Source: Armatimonadota bacterium (GTDB taxonomy: Bacteria > Armatimonadota > UBA5829 > DTLH01). Taken from it: DNA of 64,000 nucleotides. Shown in pieces: positions 44,563 to 54,337 of the stretch. The stretch spans positions 1 to 64,000 of the forward strand of contig JAKPFN010000123.1 in NCBI GenBank assembly GCA_029551395.1, in the 5' to 3' direction. The translations under genes and the position numbers were made by a program. Each line of letters opens with the position of its first letter. Position 1 is the first letter of the stretch. The notes under the pieces are model-generated. The model was not told the origin of the DNA. It ran no database searches and saw only the letters and a program-made list of their open reading frames with translations.

Positions 44563-45417
44563 TCAAAGTGCGGCCAAACGACGCTTCTTCTCACTGCAGC
44601 ATAGCTGTCTGGCCAGACGTCGCAGCCAGATAACGGCTGCAGACCTGGGATGTGATATCGGCAAAGGTTTTCTGGAATGTATGCTTCTCGGAATCATATC
44701 ATCCGCCTCAATCATAGTCCATGATGTATACACTCGCCCTAAGAACTTATCCGTGACTCCGTTTATGATATCTACCGACTGTTTTGCCTGCAGTTCTGAC
44801 GCTGATGAATTGACCAGAAGCTGAATATCCGACTCTAGGAACTTCCTGTCCAATGTTTTGAGCATTGCATAGGTATCCCTGAGAGATGTTGGCTCTGGAG
44901 TAGTCACCAGCAGCACCTTGTCAGCATCTTCAAGGAAATCGATGACATCGTCTCCAATGCCAGGGCTGGTGTCTATTACCACAGTATCGAATGATCGGTA
45001 GTATCTCCTCAGTTTGCCAAGAAGCATCTGCCGTTCATCAGCACCAGCGGCAGCCAGTTCTCGGAGCCCAGAGCCGCCAGAGATTACCGTTACCCCATTA
45101 GGGCCGGGAGCGGCAACATCTTCAGGCTCAAAATCTGTTAATAGCAAATGACCTATATGCCTTGGCGTATCGATACCAAGCATCACGTCAACATTTGCAA
45201 GCCCGAGATCAGCATCCACAAGCAGAACCTGTTTTCCTTCTTCCGCCAGAAGGATTGCAAGGTTGACGGCAATTGTGGTCTTTCCTACCCCACCCTTACC
45301 GCTTGTTACTGCTATGACCTGGGTATTAGCGAACTCGTAAGCCGCGCACACACCGTTCTCAGGACTGGTACAGGTTTCTCCCATTACAATCGCACGCAGT
45401 CTGGAGGCTTGATCCAT
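44563..45417 (-). CDS. flhG: FlhG/YlxH MinD-type ATPase
   Basis: 284 residues. The N-terminal MDQASRLRAI matches the DQAxxLR activator helix that stimulates FlhF. Deviant Walker A is TSGKGGVGKTT (38-48), with LLVDADLGLANVDVML and a C-terminal amphipathic basic segment (CSEKKRRLAAL) for membrane binding. It sets flagellar number and position together with FlhF. TGATG coupling with flhF at 45415-45419. Confidence 0.95.
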   Translation of the reverse strand: MDQASRLRAIVMGETCTSPENGVCAAYEFANTQVIAVTSGKGGVGKTTIAVNLAILLAEEGKQVLLVDADLGLANVDVMLGIDTPRHIGHLLLTDFEPEDVAAPGPNGVTVISGGSGLRELAAAGADERQMLLGKLRRYYRSFDTVVIDTSPGIGDDVIDFLEDADKVLLVTTPEPTSLRDTYAMLKTLDRKFLESDIQLLVNSSASELQAKQSVDIINGVTDKFLGRVYTSWTMIEADDMIPRSIHSRKPLPISHPRSAAVIWLRRLARQLCCSEKKRRLAAL

Positions 45418-46487
45418 CAGAGTGAACCCTCCCAGACGAATTTCGCTAGCCTGCCTGCATCTGCCAGAGCTATATCGTCAGGAACTTCCTGTCCGTAGGT
45501 TATGTAAGAGAACGGCAGAATACTGTTGGCAGCAAGCCCAAGGATACACCCCATCTGCGGGCATTCATCCAGCTTAGTAAGCAGCAATCTGCTTGCCAGG
45601 AGGCTGCTGAAACTCTCCACAGACTCTTTCTGGACAGTAGGACTCGATGATGCTGATACGACTAAATGCACTTCTGTTGGCTCGGCAGCACGAACGAACC
45701 TTCTGAGTTCGTCCAGATGTTCTCTGTTTCGCTGGCTGCGGCCGACTGTGTCGATGATAATGACATCTTTGTCTTTGTGCTTGCATACGAGTGCATCTAC
45801 ATCCTCTGGGCAAAGCGCAACCTCTAACGGGATGTTCATAATACGAGCATAAGTGGCAAGCTGTTCTATTGCGCCTATTCTGTAAGTATCGAGAGTGAGC
45901 AGGGCAACTTTTTTCTTATAGACAAGGGAGTATCTGGCAGCCAGTTTGGCGGCTGTGGTAGTTTTACCCACCCCTGTAGGTCCAACAAGGGCAATTCTCT
46001 CCTGACTGTCTTGTTGAGCCACTGGCTGAGTAACAGCAATGCGGCGTGCTATGGCAGCCAGGACAGCAGAAAGGTCTTCTGAGCTACATTCCTCTGCCAG
46101 TATCTCAGCGAGCCTTTCCGGCACTCCGTTTCTGACCAGACGGTCGTATATGGGTGAAGGCGCGGGTTGAGAGGATGACTCGCGCACCTCATTCATATCT
46201 GCAAACAGCCGCTGGATATCAGCAATCTGACGGTTTATCTGATTCGTATCAGCGGACATAGATACAGGACGCTGAGCACAGGCAGTGGCAGCTTCGGAAT
46301 ATGCGGCCGAAGATGGTTGGTCATCAGCAGCAGCCAGAATCTCGACACTCTTCTGACGGCCAAGACCAAACCAGACCGGTTCCTCATGCTGCTTTGTGTG
46401 CAGCACGGTTACGCCATCGCCAAGCTGTCTCCTCGCTTCCGCGAGGGCATCATGCATATTGTGGGACTTGATACGTAGAATCTTCAT
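45417..46487 (-). CDS. flhF: FlhF SRP-type GTPase
   Basis: 356 residues. Canonical N-terminus KILRIKSHNMHDALAEARR and a variable basic region precede the NG domain, with G1 GPTGVGKTT at 169-177, a DTYRIGAIEQL segment, G3 VIIDTVGRS and G4 LTKLDE. It directs the first flagellar components to the assembly site. Its 5' end overlaps flhA by 38 bases. Confidence 0.96.
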   Translation of the reverse strand: MKILRIKSHNMHDALAEARRQLGDGVTVLHTKQHEEPVWFGLGRQKSVEILAAADDQPSSAAYSEAATACAQRPVSMSADTNQINRQIADIQRLFADMNEVRESSSQPAPSPIYDRLVRNGVPERLAEILAEECSSEDLSAVLAAIARRIAVTQPVAQQDSQERIALVGPTGVGKTTTAAKLAARYSLVYKKKVALLTLDTYRIGAIEQLATYARIMNIPLEVALCPEDVDALVCKHKDKDVIIIDTVGRSQRNREHLDELRRFVRAAEPTEVHLVVSASSSPTVQKESVESFSSLLASRLLLTKLDECPQMGCILGLAANSILPFSYITYGQEVPDDIALADAGRLAKFVWEGSL

Positions 46488-48564
46488 TCTCTAAACTCAC
46501 CATTCCTACTGTCTCGAGCTTGACTCCCGAGCAAAGCTCATTGTAGGACAGGACTGCAAGTGTTGGTATCATTCGTTCGACCAGCCTTCGATAATGAATC
46601 CGAATGCGCGGCGAACAGAATGCAATTGGTTGGTTACCAGAAGCTGCCATACGCTCAACCTGGGCTTTAGTGCTCTCAAGCACCTTCTGAACCGTTACAG
46701 GATCAAGCATAAGCTGGATTCCTGCCTCAGATTGCCGCAGTCCATCTGCTATGACCTGTTCAACTGAAGGGTCGAGCGCAAACACCCGGATTGTGTCACC
46801 TGTCTGATATTGTCTCGTGATCTGTCTGGCGAGAGCCTGCCGGACGTATTCGCTCAACATATCGGTATCTTTGGTCACAGTTGCAGCATCAGCAAGGGCC
46901 TCGAGGATCGTAGAAAGGTCCTTGATCGATACCCGTTCAGCTAGAAGGTTCTGCAGTACCTTTTGGACATCACCAATACTCATCAGGCTGGGGATGAGTT
47001 CATCAACTACGGCAGGCGATTGAGCCTTGATGTTATCTATCAACGTCTGTGTGTCCTGCCGTGTCAGTATTTCAGCCGCATGTTTGCGGAGGACTTCTGT
47101 CAGGTGTGTTATCAGGACTGTCAGCGGGTCCACTACTGTGTATCCGGAAAGTTCAGCCTCGGACTGCTGTGCCTCAGATACCCAGATTGCAGGCAGACCA
47201 AATGCAGGTTCGACTGTCTCGATACCCATCAACTGAGTAGTTGCTGTTCCCGGATTCATAGCCAGTAACTGGCCGGGATATATGTCTCCGCCGGCAATCT
47301 CAAGACCTCTGAGCTTGATTGAATAGGTATTGGGTTTGAGCTGCAGGTTGTCTCTGACCCTTATGGCCGGGACCAGTAGGCCGAGGTCTGTTGCACAATG
47401 GCGCCGAACGGCCGTAATTCGCTCCAATAGATCCCCACCCTGTTTTGGATCGGCTAGCGGGATTAATCCGTAGCCCAGTTCGACCTCGATTGGGTCAACA
47501 ACCAGCAGGTCAGCCATAGATGCAGGCTGCTTTGGCGCTTCAGGAGCTTCCTCTGCTTTAGTTGCAGAAGCATCCGGTTTGATTGGCTGCTGTTTCAGGA
47601 AATACGCCACTGTTCCACAGCCTGCCGCCACCAGAAGGAACGGCAGTTTCGGAATGCCTGGGATCAAAGCCAGAACAGCGCAAATGCCTGCTGTAACAGT
47701 AAGAGCTTTCGGCTGCGAGAACATCTGGTTGGCAAGGTCATTCCCTATGTTGCTTTCTGAAGCAGCTTTGGTAACCATCAGACCTGTAGCAGTTGAAATC
47801 AGAAGGCCGGGAATCTGCGTTACAAGGCCTTGTCCCACCGTGAGAAGTGTATAGGTCTGCAGTGCAGTCATCAGATCCATATGGCGCTGGAGCATACCTA
47901 CCATAAAACCGCCAAGGATGTTTACGATGATCATAACGACTGCAGCAAGGGCATCGCCACGGACAAACTTGCTTGCACCGTCCATTGCTCCGTAGAAATC
48001 CGCCTCACGGCTTATTAACTTACGGCGTTCCTGGGCTTCTTTTTCATCAATTATGCCCGCGTTGAGGTCGGCATCTATAGCCATCTGCTTACCGGGCATA
48101 GCATCCAATGTAAAACGGGCTGCTACCTCTGCAACTCTGCCAGTGCCGTTTGTGATGACGATAAACTGCACGATAACAAGAATAATGAAGACAACAATAC
48201 CAACAACATAATTCCCGCCGACAACTACCGATCCAAAAGCTGTAATGACAGACCCCGCACTACCATGAAGCAGAATCAGCCTTGTCGCAGAAATATTGAG
48301 CGACAAGCGGAAGAGTGTGGTGACAAGGAGCATCGCCGGAAAAGATGCAAACTCCAGCGTGTGAACGCTGTATACGGTGACGAGCAGAATCGTCAGGCTC
48401 AGCGTGATATTAAACGTAACGAGCACATCCAACAGCCATTGGGGCATCGGCATGATAAGCATGCTGATGACGACAACAGCCGCCAGGGCTACGAGCAAGT
48501 CGTTATGCTTTGCTATTACATTCAGTTTAGATGCTTTTGAACGGGCCATCAGGCTTGTTGCCAC
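46450..48564 (-). CDS. flhA: Flagellar export gate protein FlhA
   Basis: 704 residues. Eight N-terminal helices with the conserved cytoplasmic FHIPEP-type loop (FVRGDALAAVVMI, DAMPGKQMAIDADLNAG) and a C-terminal ring domain (about 350-700). It forms the nonameric export gate that takes cargo and proton motive force. GTG 48564 with AAGGTG is preferred, and ATG 48549 is the alternative. Confidence 0.97.
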   Translation of the reverse strand: MATSLMARSKASKLNVIAKHNDLLVALAAVVVISMLIMPMPQWLLDVLVTFNITLSLTILLVTVYSVHTLEFASFPAMLLVTTLFRLSLNISATRLILLHGSAGSVITAFGSVVVGGNYVVGIVVFIILVIVQFIVITNGTGRVAEVAARFTLDAMPGKQMAIDADLNAGIIDEKEAQERRKLISREADFYGAMDGASKFVRGDALAAVVMIIVNILGGFMVGMLQRHMDLMTALQTYTLLTVGQGLVTQIPGLLISTATGLMVTKAASESNIGNDLANQMFSQPKALTVTAGICAVLALIPGIPKLPFLLVAAGCGTVAYFLKQQPIKPDASATKAEEAPEAPKQPASMADLLVVDPIEVELGYGLIPLADPKQGGDLLERITAVRRHCATDLGLLVPAIRVRDNLQLKPNTYSIKLRGLEIAGGDIYPGQLLAMNPGTATTQLMGIETVEPAFGLPAIWVSEAQQSEAELSGYTVVDPLTVLITHLTEVLRKHAAEILTRQDTQTLIDNIKAQSPAVVDELIPSLMSIGDVQKVLQNLLAERVSIKDLSTILEALADAATVTKDTDMLSEYVRQALARQITRQYQTGDTIRVFALDPSVEQVIADGLRQSEAGIQLMLDPVTVQKVLESTKAQVERMAASGNQPIAFCSPRIRIHYRRLVERMIPTLAVLSYNELCSGVKLETVGMVSLENEDSTYQVPQYA

Positions 48565-48606
48565 TACAACACCTTCTGTTCAGGAACCTTTAATCGATGA
48601 TTCCGG

Positions 48607-49683
48607 TTATGCTGCTGACTGGCGTTTGCCAGTCTTTTCATTTAACTGGTAGACATAGGCTAGAATTTCAGCCACTGCCTGGTATAGTTCTTCAGGAATC
48701 TGCTGCCCTACTTCAACAGTTCGGTAGAGTAACCGGGCAACAGGCGGGTTTTCCACAACGGGAATCCCGTTGGTTTCTGCAATCTCTCTTATTTTCAAGG
48801 CCAACAGTCGCTGCCCTTTGGCTAACACTGTTGGCGCGGACATTTCGCTAGAATCGTATCTGATAGCAACCGCGTAGTGAGTCGGGTTGGTGATTACGAC
48901 ATCTGCCCGCACTACATCCCGCATCATTCTGCGGCGTGCTAACTCGAACTGGCGCTGCTTGATCTTTCCTTTGACCTGAGGATCTCCTTCCATTCGTTTG
49001 TATTCGTCTTTTACTTCCTGTTTGGTCATCTTCAGGCTTTGCTCAAATTGATACTTCTGGTAGAAGAAGTCCAATATGCCAATGATGAGGATTATCATGC
49101 ATCCTCGGATAACCAATTGCCAGGCCAGCATACCAATTACGGCTCCTATCTGCTGGGGAGTCATCCCAGCCAAATCCAGAAACCTTGGATATGCATTTTT
49201 AAGAAACGAATACACAAACCAGGAGACCACAGCTACCTTCAGCACTGATTTGAATACTTCAACAGCCGACCTGATTGAGAACAGTTTTGTCATGCCTTTG
49301 ATTGGGTCCAGTTTATTCAGGTTCGGAGCCATTGCTTTAGGAGTCACTCTAAACCCAATCTGCATTACATTAGCGACAAAGGCCACAGCACTTGTTCCTA
49401 CTAATATCGGCAGGCATATCAATCCAAAGCGAATACCATAAGATATAGCCAGGGACTGCATACCATCTACTGTCAAATCATTCTTGTGTAAGTTTGATAA
49501 AGTATCCTTATAAACATTGCACATGCCTTCCCACATATAAGGTCCGGCAGCACGAATAATGAACAATCCGAAAAGCAGAACAACTGCCGATATCAGATCG
49601 GAACTCTTTGCTACTCTTCCTTCTTTTCGAGCTTCATCCCGCTTACGAGGGGTCGCTGGCTCGGTCCTATCCTGCATAGCCAC
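48607..49683 (-). CDS. flhB: Flagellar export switch protein FlhB
   Basis: 358 residues from GTG 49683 (GGAG at 9 bases). TEPATPRKRDEARKEG start, four membrane helices, and the autocleavage motif NPTH at 266-269 followed by YAVAIRYD. It switches export specificity from hook to filament on signal from FliK. The basic cytoplasmic domain is complete. Confidence 0.97.
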   Translation of the reverse strand: MAMQDRTEPATPRKRDEARKEGRVAKSSDLISAVVLLFGLFIIRAAGPYMWEGMCNVYKDTLSNLHKNDLTVDGMQSLAISYGIRFGLICLPILVGTSAVAFVANVMQIGFRVTPKAMAPNLNKLDPIKGMTKLFSIRSAVEVFKSVLKVAVVSWFVYSFLKNAYPRFLDLAGMTPQQIGAVIGMLAWQLVIRGCMIILIIGILDFFYQKYQFEQSLKMTKQEVKDEYKRMEGDPQVKGKIKQRQFELARRRMMRDVVRADVVITNPTHYAVAIRYDSSEMSAPTVLAKGQRLLALKIREIAETNGIPVVENPPVARLLYRTVEVGQQIPEELYQAVAEILAYVYQLNEKTGKRQSAA

Positions 49684-49697
49684 GGTTTATTGCTCCT

Positions 49698-50486
49698 TCA
49701 ATGCCCAACCAACTGCCGCAGCACGCCGATTGTGTTCAGATGGATGTCCGCCAGCAGGTTACTGCTCATCGCAACAGCCACTGGAAGCGCAACAAGCATA
49801 CCTACAATCCCCACGCCCAGTTTTAATGGAAGACCGGACATAAGGATGTTCATCTGCGGGACAGCACGGCTGATCATCGCAAGCGCTACATCTGCCAAAA
49901 AGACCGCAGCCACAACAGGGGCAGCAATTCTGACTGCAACAGCAAATAATGCTGCAAAGAGATCAACCACACCACCTGCAACGGCTGGGTCCAGCGAAAA
50001 CTGACCTACTGGAAGCAGCCGGAAGCTATCTGCAAGCCCGGATAACAGGATGTGATGCGCGTTGGTAACAAAAAAGAGCAGTCCGGCTAACAGGTGATGC
50101 AATCTACCTGCTACAGCCGTCTGAGCGCCATAAACAGGATCAAACATCGTCGCAAAACTGAATCCTGATTGCAAGTCGATATAGTCACCAGCAAGCTGGA
50201 TGGCAGTAAATACCAGTGTTGTAACGAATCCTATAACTAATCCGACTATGGTCTCTTTCACAATCAACGCTACCATCGGCATAACATCCACAGCCAAAGG
50301 TTTTGTCCCTGTAGACTGGCAAAATGGAACAAATACCATCGTGATACCAAGAGCAATGGCTATTCTGACCATTACGGGTATTTGTTTGGCTCCAAAGAGC
50401 GGGACAAGCGTAAATATCCCTGCTGTCCTTGCAAGGATCAGCAGGAACATCTGAAGTTGTCCAATTCCCAGAAAAGCCAGGTCCAT
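49698..50486 (-). CDS. fliR: Flagellar export gate protein FliR
   Basis: 262 residues, about six membrane helices. It contains FARTAGIFTL-like and PLFGAKQIPVMVRIAIAL segments of the FliR/SpaR family and forms the export gate with FliP and FliQ. One base separates it from fliQ, whose stop immediately precedes its start. Confidence 0.95.
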   Translation of the reverse strand: MDLAFLGIGQLQMFLLILARTAGIFTLVPLFGAKQIPVMVRIAIALGITMVFVPFCQSTGTKPLAVDVMPMVALIVKETIVGLVIGFVTTLVFTAIQLAGDYIDLQSGFSFATMFDPVYGAQTAVAGRLHHLLAGLLFFVTNAHHILLSGLADSFRLLPVGQFSLDPAVAGGVVDLFAALFAVAVRIAAPVVAAVFLADVALAMISRAVPQMNILMSGLPLKLGVGIVGMLVALPVAVAMSSNLLADIHLNTIGVLRQLVGH

Positions 50487-50487
50487 A

Positions 50488-50757
50488 CTATCTCACCAAT
50501 GTAGGAATGCTCTCCAGTAAGCTGCCAGTGAAGTTAACCACTTGACTAAGCATCCAAGGGCCGAATATCGCTATGGCAGCAGCAACGGCGATTATCTTAG
50601 GGATAAACGTTAAACTCATCTCATGGATCTGAGTTGCTGCTTGAAAGACGCTGATAACCAGCCCTACTACAAGGCCGAATCCCAAAACAGGAGCACATAT
50701 CGTAGCTGCTACTACCAAACCTCGCTGTACTACATCTAAAACTGCTGCATCAGTCAT
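50488..50757 (-). CDS. fliQ: Flagellar export gate protein FliQ
   Basis: 89 residues, the expected length, with two membrane hairpins. The family motif is VGLVISVFQAATQIHEMSLTF. It joins the helical FliPQR gate complex. It starts 10 bases after fliP. Confidence 0.97.
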   Translation of the reverse strand: MTDAAVLDVVQRGLVVAATICAPVLGFGLVVGLVISVFQAATQIHEMSLTFIPKIIAVAAAIAIFGPWMLSQVVNFTGSLLESIPTLVR

Positions 50758-50767
50758 TTACTCATCC

Positions 50768-51514
50768 TCATCCAAAGCTCAGTGCAAGTGACTTAATGAT
50801 CAGGTGCCATCCGTCTACCAGCACGAAAAGTAGAATCTTGAAAGGAAGTGAAATCATCACCGGTGGGAGCATCATCATACCCATAGACATCAAGGTGACG
50901 GCTATGACCATATCAATAATCAGGAACGGTATGAAAATCAGGAAACCGATGCTGAAAGCTGTCCTAAGCTCACTGATTAAAAATGCCGGAATCAGCACGT
51001 AGGTGGGAATATCTGCCTCAGTCCTTGGCCGGTTTATATGTCCCAACTTGACGAAAAGCGCCAGATCCTTCTCCCTGACCTGTGAAAACATAAAATCTCT
51101 AACAGGATCGGAACCACGGTCTATAGCCTGATCAAATGTGATTTGCTTATCAAGATAAGGCTTGAGCGCTGTCTGGTTTACCTGATTCCATACCGGAGCC
51201 ATCGTGAAGAAGGTTAGAAACAGCGCTAAACCAATCAAGACCGTGTTAGGAGGGACCTGCTGTGTTCCAAGCGCGCTCCTGGTAAATGCCAACACAATCA
51301 CTATACGAGTGAATGATGTCAGCATAATGAGCATAGCTGGAGCCAGTGACAGCAGAGTGAGTACTATCAGAATCTGAAGGCTCACTGAAACATCCTGTGG
51401 TCCATTGGCTGCTTCTACGTCAATATTCAACTTTGGCACAATCGGATCAGCCTGTGCGATAGATACACAGAGAACGCCGATTAGTATTACAAACAGAGTC
51501 AGATTACGCTTCAT
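50768..51514 (-). CDS. fliP: Flagellar export gate protein FliP
   Basis: 248 residues with an N-terminal signal peptide and four helices. Family motifs: [54 protein letters not shown] and [19 protein letters not shown]. It is the core of the export gate. Its start overlaps fliO by 11 bases. Confidence 0.97.
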   Translation of the reverse strand: MKRNLTLFVILIGVLCVSIAQADPIVPKLNIDVEAANGPQDVSVSLQILIVLTLLSLAPAMLIMLTSFTRIVIVLAFTRSALGTQQVPPNTVLIGLALFLTFFTMAPVWNQVNQTALKPYLDKQITFDQAIDRGSDPVRDFMFSQVREKDLALFVKLGHINRPRTEADIPTYVLIPAFLISELRTAFSIGFLIFIPFLIIDMVIAVTLMSMGMMMLPPVMISLPFKILLFVLVDGWHLIIKSLALSFG

Positions 51515-52370
51515 CTTGATTACCTGGATCTGCCGCGCCCGCTTTTACCAATCTGCTTTTACGAGACTGAAGATGCTGAACACAATCTCGCAAAAGTCCG
51601 GCTATCCGGCCTGCTGGAGTGTTCTGGAAAGATCCGGAAGAATACTTTTCAAGGTATTCAGAAAACTTGCCTGCTTCTGCAGGTGCAGGTTTTTCCATCT
51701 CCGCTGACTCAGGTTCAATCTCTTTTAACAGGTTGACCTGTCCTGAAGAACACCCAAGCAACAGCGTCTTTCCGCCAACATCCACCAGATGAAGGCTGCT
51801 TGTATTCGACAGCCTTACAGTATCCACAACTTTCAAGCCGTGGCCGGTGTGGAGCGATGAATCACGCCTTTCAGACAGCAATTTCAATGCCAGGATGGTG
51901 GCATAAGCCAACCCCAGGACCAGGCCCAGCTTGATTATCATCCAAAATGCAGATCCGACGGTACTTGTGCTTTTTTCGGATGGTTTCTCAGTTGAGGTAA
52001 CTTGCCCCGTCATCATAACAACTTTATCAGGCCGTTTTTGCTTCGACGGCGGTTTCACAAGCCCAGTAGTCTGTTCAGGAGCAGTTTTTACAGCAGGATT
52101 TTCAGGCTTAGGCTCAACGGTCCTTACTCCTACCACCAGCCTGTCGCCGATTTGAAGCTTGGCGATATTCCTGCCGGAGTTTAGCTGTTTCAGCTCTTCC
52201 AAATCCAGGTTATATTTTTTGGCGATCTCAATAGCCAGCTCACCCTTTTGCACTACATGCTCCTGTTTGATTACTTCAACAGTCGAACCAGGAGTCTGAG
52301 CTGATGCTGTGCAGCAGGCGATGACAAAAATGAGGCATGCCCCGGTGATAATCAGTTTTACTCTTGTCAT
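51504..52370 (-). CDS. fliO: FliO-like protein with N-terminal LysM domain
   Basis: 288 residues. A signal peptide (about 6-24) is followed by a LysM-type peptidoglycan-binding domain (about 38-80: [34 protein letters not shown]), a Pro/Lys-rich linker, one membrane helix (about 141-163) and a FliO C-terminal cytoplasmic domain ([28 protein letters not shown]). FliO assists assembly of the FliP ring. The LysM would place a wall anchor in the periplasm. The gene is between fliN (9 bases) and fliP (overlap). Confidence 0.85.
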   Translation of the reverse strand: MTRVKLIITGACLIFVIACCTASAQTPGSTVEVIKQEHVVQKGELAIEIAKKYNLDLEELKQLNSGRNIAKLQIGDRLVVGVRTVEPKPENPAVKTAPEQTTGLVKPPSKQKRPDKVVMMTGQVTSTEKPSEKSTSTVGSAFWMIIKLGLVLGLAYATILALKLLSERRDSSLHTGHGLKVVDTVRLSNTSSLHLVDVGGKTLLLGCSSGQVNLLKEIEPESAEMEKPAPAEAGKFSEYLEKYSSGSFQNTPAGRIAGLLRDCVQHLQSRKSRLVKAGAADPGNQDEA

Positions 52371-52379
52371 AGCAATCCT

Positions 52380-52817
52380 CTACGCTGCCAGCGCAGATGC
52401 GCCGCTTTGACTGATTATCTCAATAACTCGAACACCGTAGTTTTCATCAACTACAACGACTTCACCACGGGCAATCAACCGGCCATTTACAAGAATGTCA
52501 ACAGGCTCACCACCGAGTTTATCCAGTTCAATTACAGAGCCAGAGCCTAATTGGAGCACGTCTTTGACAGGAATCCTCGCCCGGCCAAGCTCTACACTGA
52601 GTTCAAGCTGTACATCAAGAAGCAAGTCCATTGTGTTGTGACCTGCAGTGGTTGAACCAGTCTCAAGCGGGGCAAAACGGGCTGATTTGACCGAAGCTAC
52701 AGGAGTTGAATCCATCGTAAATGCATCGAGAGTCTCTTCAGATGAAGTTGTCTGATCGATGATTTCCTCAGGTGTGCTTGTTTCTGCGCTGCTTTTTGCT
52801 GTCGATTTATTACTCAA
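52380..52817 (-). CDS. fliN: Flagellar motor switch protein FliN
   Basis: 145 residues. An acidic Ser/Thr-rich N-terminus (about 1-60) precedes the SpoA/FliN domain with DVQLELSVELGRARIPVKDVLQLGSGSVIELDKL and the ILVNGRLIARGEVVVVDENYGVRV motif. It builds the lower C-ring. It follows fliM by 5 bases. Confidence 0.96.
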   Translation of the reverse strand: MSNKSTAKSSAETSTPEEIIDQTTSSEETLDAFTMDSTPVASVKSARFAPLETGSTTAGHNTMDLLLDVQLELSVELGRARIPVKDVLQLGSGSVIELDKLGGEPVDILVNGRLIARGEVVVVDENYGVRVIEIISQSGASALAA

Positions 52818-52822
52818 TTAAC

Positions 52823-53827
52823 CTAACCTCCAAAATCCACATCCTGTTCAGGTGTTTCCTGCTCAACAGCAGTCTGCGGCGCATCCTGCGCTCGCTCCGT
52901 GATTTGAATTGCTATCTGGTTTCCGACCATACCCGGCCGTCCATAGAATTTTGTTTTGTCCTGGACTTTGATCTCAAGCAGGTTATCAACTGATCGATCC
53001 AGGCGGATTACATCTCCAACGCCTATCTCAACAACATCCCTCATACTGACTCTGGCTTTTCCCAGCTCAACTGACACATTGATGGATACAGGATCGAGCA
53101 TTTTTGTTGCTCCGGCGGTGTAGTTGTCTTCCTCTTTTGATTTCGCGCTGAGTAGCCGTTCCGGTGTTATAAGCCCTCGCACACTATCAAACGAACTACC
53201 GGGGATTACCAAATCAACTTTGTAATCTGTTGATGAGATGTACCAGTTGAACCTGGTTATGAGAAACATTTCATTAGAATTGAACTCAAGAGACTCCACT
53301 GAATCGTGGACATCAAGAACTTTAATGCTAACATCGGTCAGTGACCGCCATACTCTCGACAAATCCACAGCCAGTTTATTAATCAACCGTTTCAAGATGC
53401 TGCGGTCTACTGGTGTCAAGGTTCTTTGTCCTTTACCGAGCTTACCGATACCGCCTGCAAGCCTGTCAACTATCAACACTGCAAGGTCAAGGGGAATGCT
53501 GATAATGCTTATACCTGAAAATGGCTCAACATCCAGTCCCACTGCCACACAGTCTTGTGACTGGCTCTCTACATAGGCTCCGAATTTGGCTTGTTCCAGA
53601 TTTCCGAGCTTTACCACTGATTCAGATTTGAGAACTGTAGACAAACTGACAGACCAATGCCTCTCCAGTCCTGAAAGCAGCGACTGCAAGACTCTTAGAT
53701 GCACCTTTGAGAGCTTGTCAGGCCGGGTAAAGTCGTATTCTCGAACCTGTCTAGCGGCACTAGGCGCCGCTGTGGCCGTTTTCATTGCTTGTGTCAACTC
53801 TGTAATTTCTTCTTGAGTTAGTTCCAT
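52823..53827 (-). CDS. fliM: Flagellar motor switch protein FliM
   Basis: About 334 residues from ATG 53827; the frame to TTG 53845 is open but the family begins at this Met. The middle domain has GISIISIP, DRLAGG and the linker to the SpoA C-terminal domain (VSVELGKARVSMRDVVEIGVGDVIRLD, FYGRPGMVGNQIAIQI). The N-terminal CheY-P-binding segment is present but degenerate: LTQEEITELTQAM instead of LSQ(D/E)EIDALL. It forms the middle C-ring. Confidence 0.94.
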   Translation of the reverse strand: MELTQEEITELTQAMKTATAAPSAARQVREYDFTRPDKLSKVHLRVLQSLLSGLERHWSVSLSTVLKSESVVKLGNLEQAKFGAYVESQSQDCVAVGLDVEPFSGISIISIPLDLAVLIVDRLAGGIGKLGKGQRTLTPVDRSILKRLINKLAVDLSRVWRSLTDVSIKVLDVHDSVESLEFNSNEMFLITRFNWYISSTDYKVDLVIPGSSFDSVRGLITPERLLSAKSKEEDNYTAGATKMLDPVSINVSVELGKARVSMRDVVEIGVGDVIRLDRSVDNLLEIKVQDKTKFYGRPGMVGNQIAIQITERAQDAPQTAVEQETPEQDVDFGG

Positions 53828-53855
53828 TCGTTTACTGCCAACCAATCAAAATCTT

Positions 53856-54320
53856 CTACTGCATAGCAAAATTCGTGAAGTAGATATTTTCTACTTCCGT
53901 CTCTTCCAAGACTTCATTCAGCTTTAATTTAAGCTCGTCTTTCAGCTGAGCTTTGCCTTTATCCGTTAGAAGGTCTTTAAAATACTTTGATGAGAGTACG
54001 GTTATGATGGTATCCCTGGCCTTTGCTTCATCAGGAGATGCAGTTTCGCCGCCATGTCCGCCTCCACTGTTGTGATCTCCACCTTTCACTTCAAGGACGA
54101 CAGAGACTTTCAGGTAGCGAGCATCATTGCGGTCAGCCAGGTTAACAATGAACTCATCCAGCTTCCAGGTGCTGAGTTTTTCGTGTTTTTCTCCACCTTT
54201 GCCATTCTTGCTCATGATGGTAAAGGTAAAAGCACCGCCTCCAACCAGAAGGACAAGTAAGATAATAATGATTATCAAGTTGATGGACATCTTGCCCGAT
54301 ATAGTGGAAATACGACCCAC
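53856..54320 (-). CDS. fliL: Flagellar basal-body protein FliL
   Basis: 154 residues: a membrane helix at about 14-36, a linker with Gly/His and charged residues, and a FliL-type stomatin-like domain (LDEFIVNLADRNDARYLKVSVVLEV, then YFTNFAMQ). It strengthens the motor-stator connection. The Gly/His-rich insertion GGDHNSGGGHGGE is not typical and may be a local expansion. Stop 28 bases before the fliM start. Confidence 0.9.
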   Translation of the reverse strand: MGRISTISGKMSINLIIIIILLVLLVGGGAFTFTIMSKNGKGGEKHEKLSTWKLDEFIVNLADRNDARYLKVSVVLEVKGGDHNSGGGHGGETASPDEAKARDTIITVLSSKYFKDLLTDKGKAQLKDELKLKLNEVLEETEVENIYFTNFAMQ

Positions 54321-54337
54321 TCTATCACCTCACTAAG

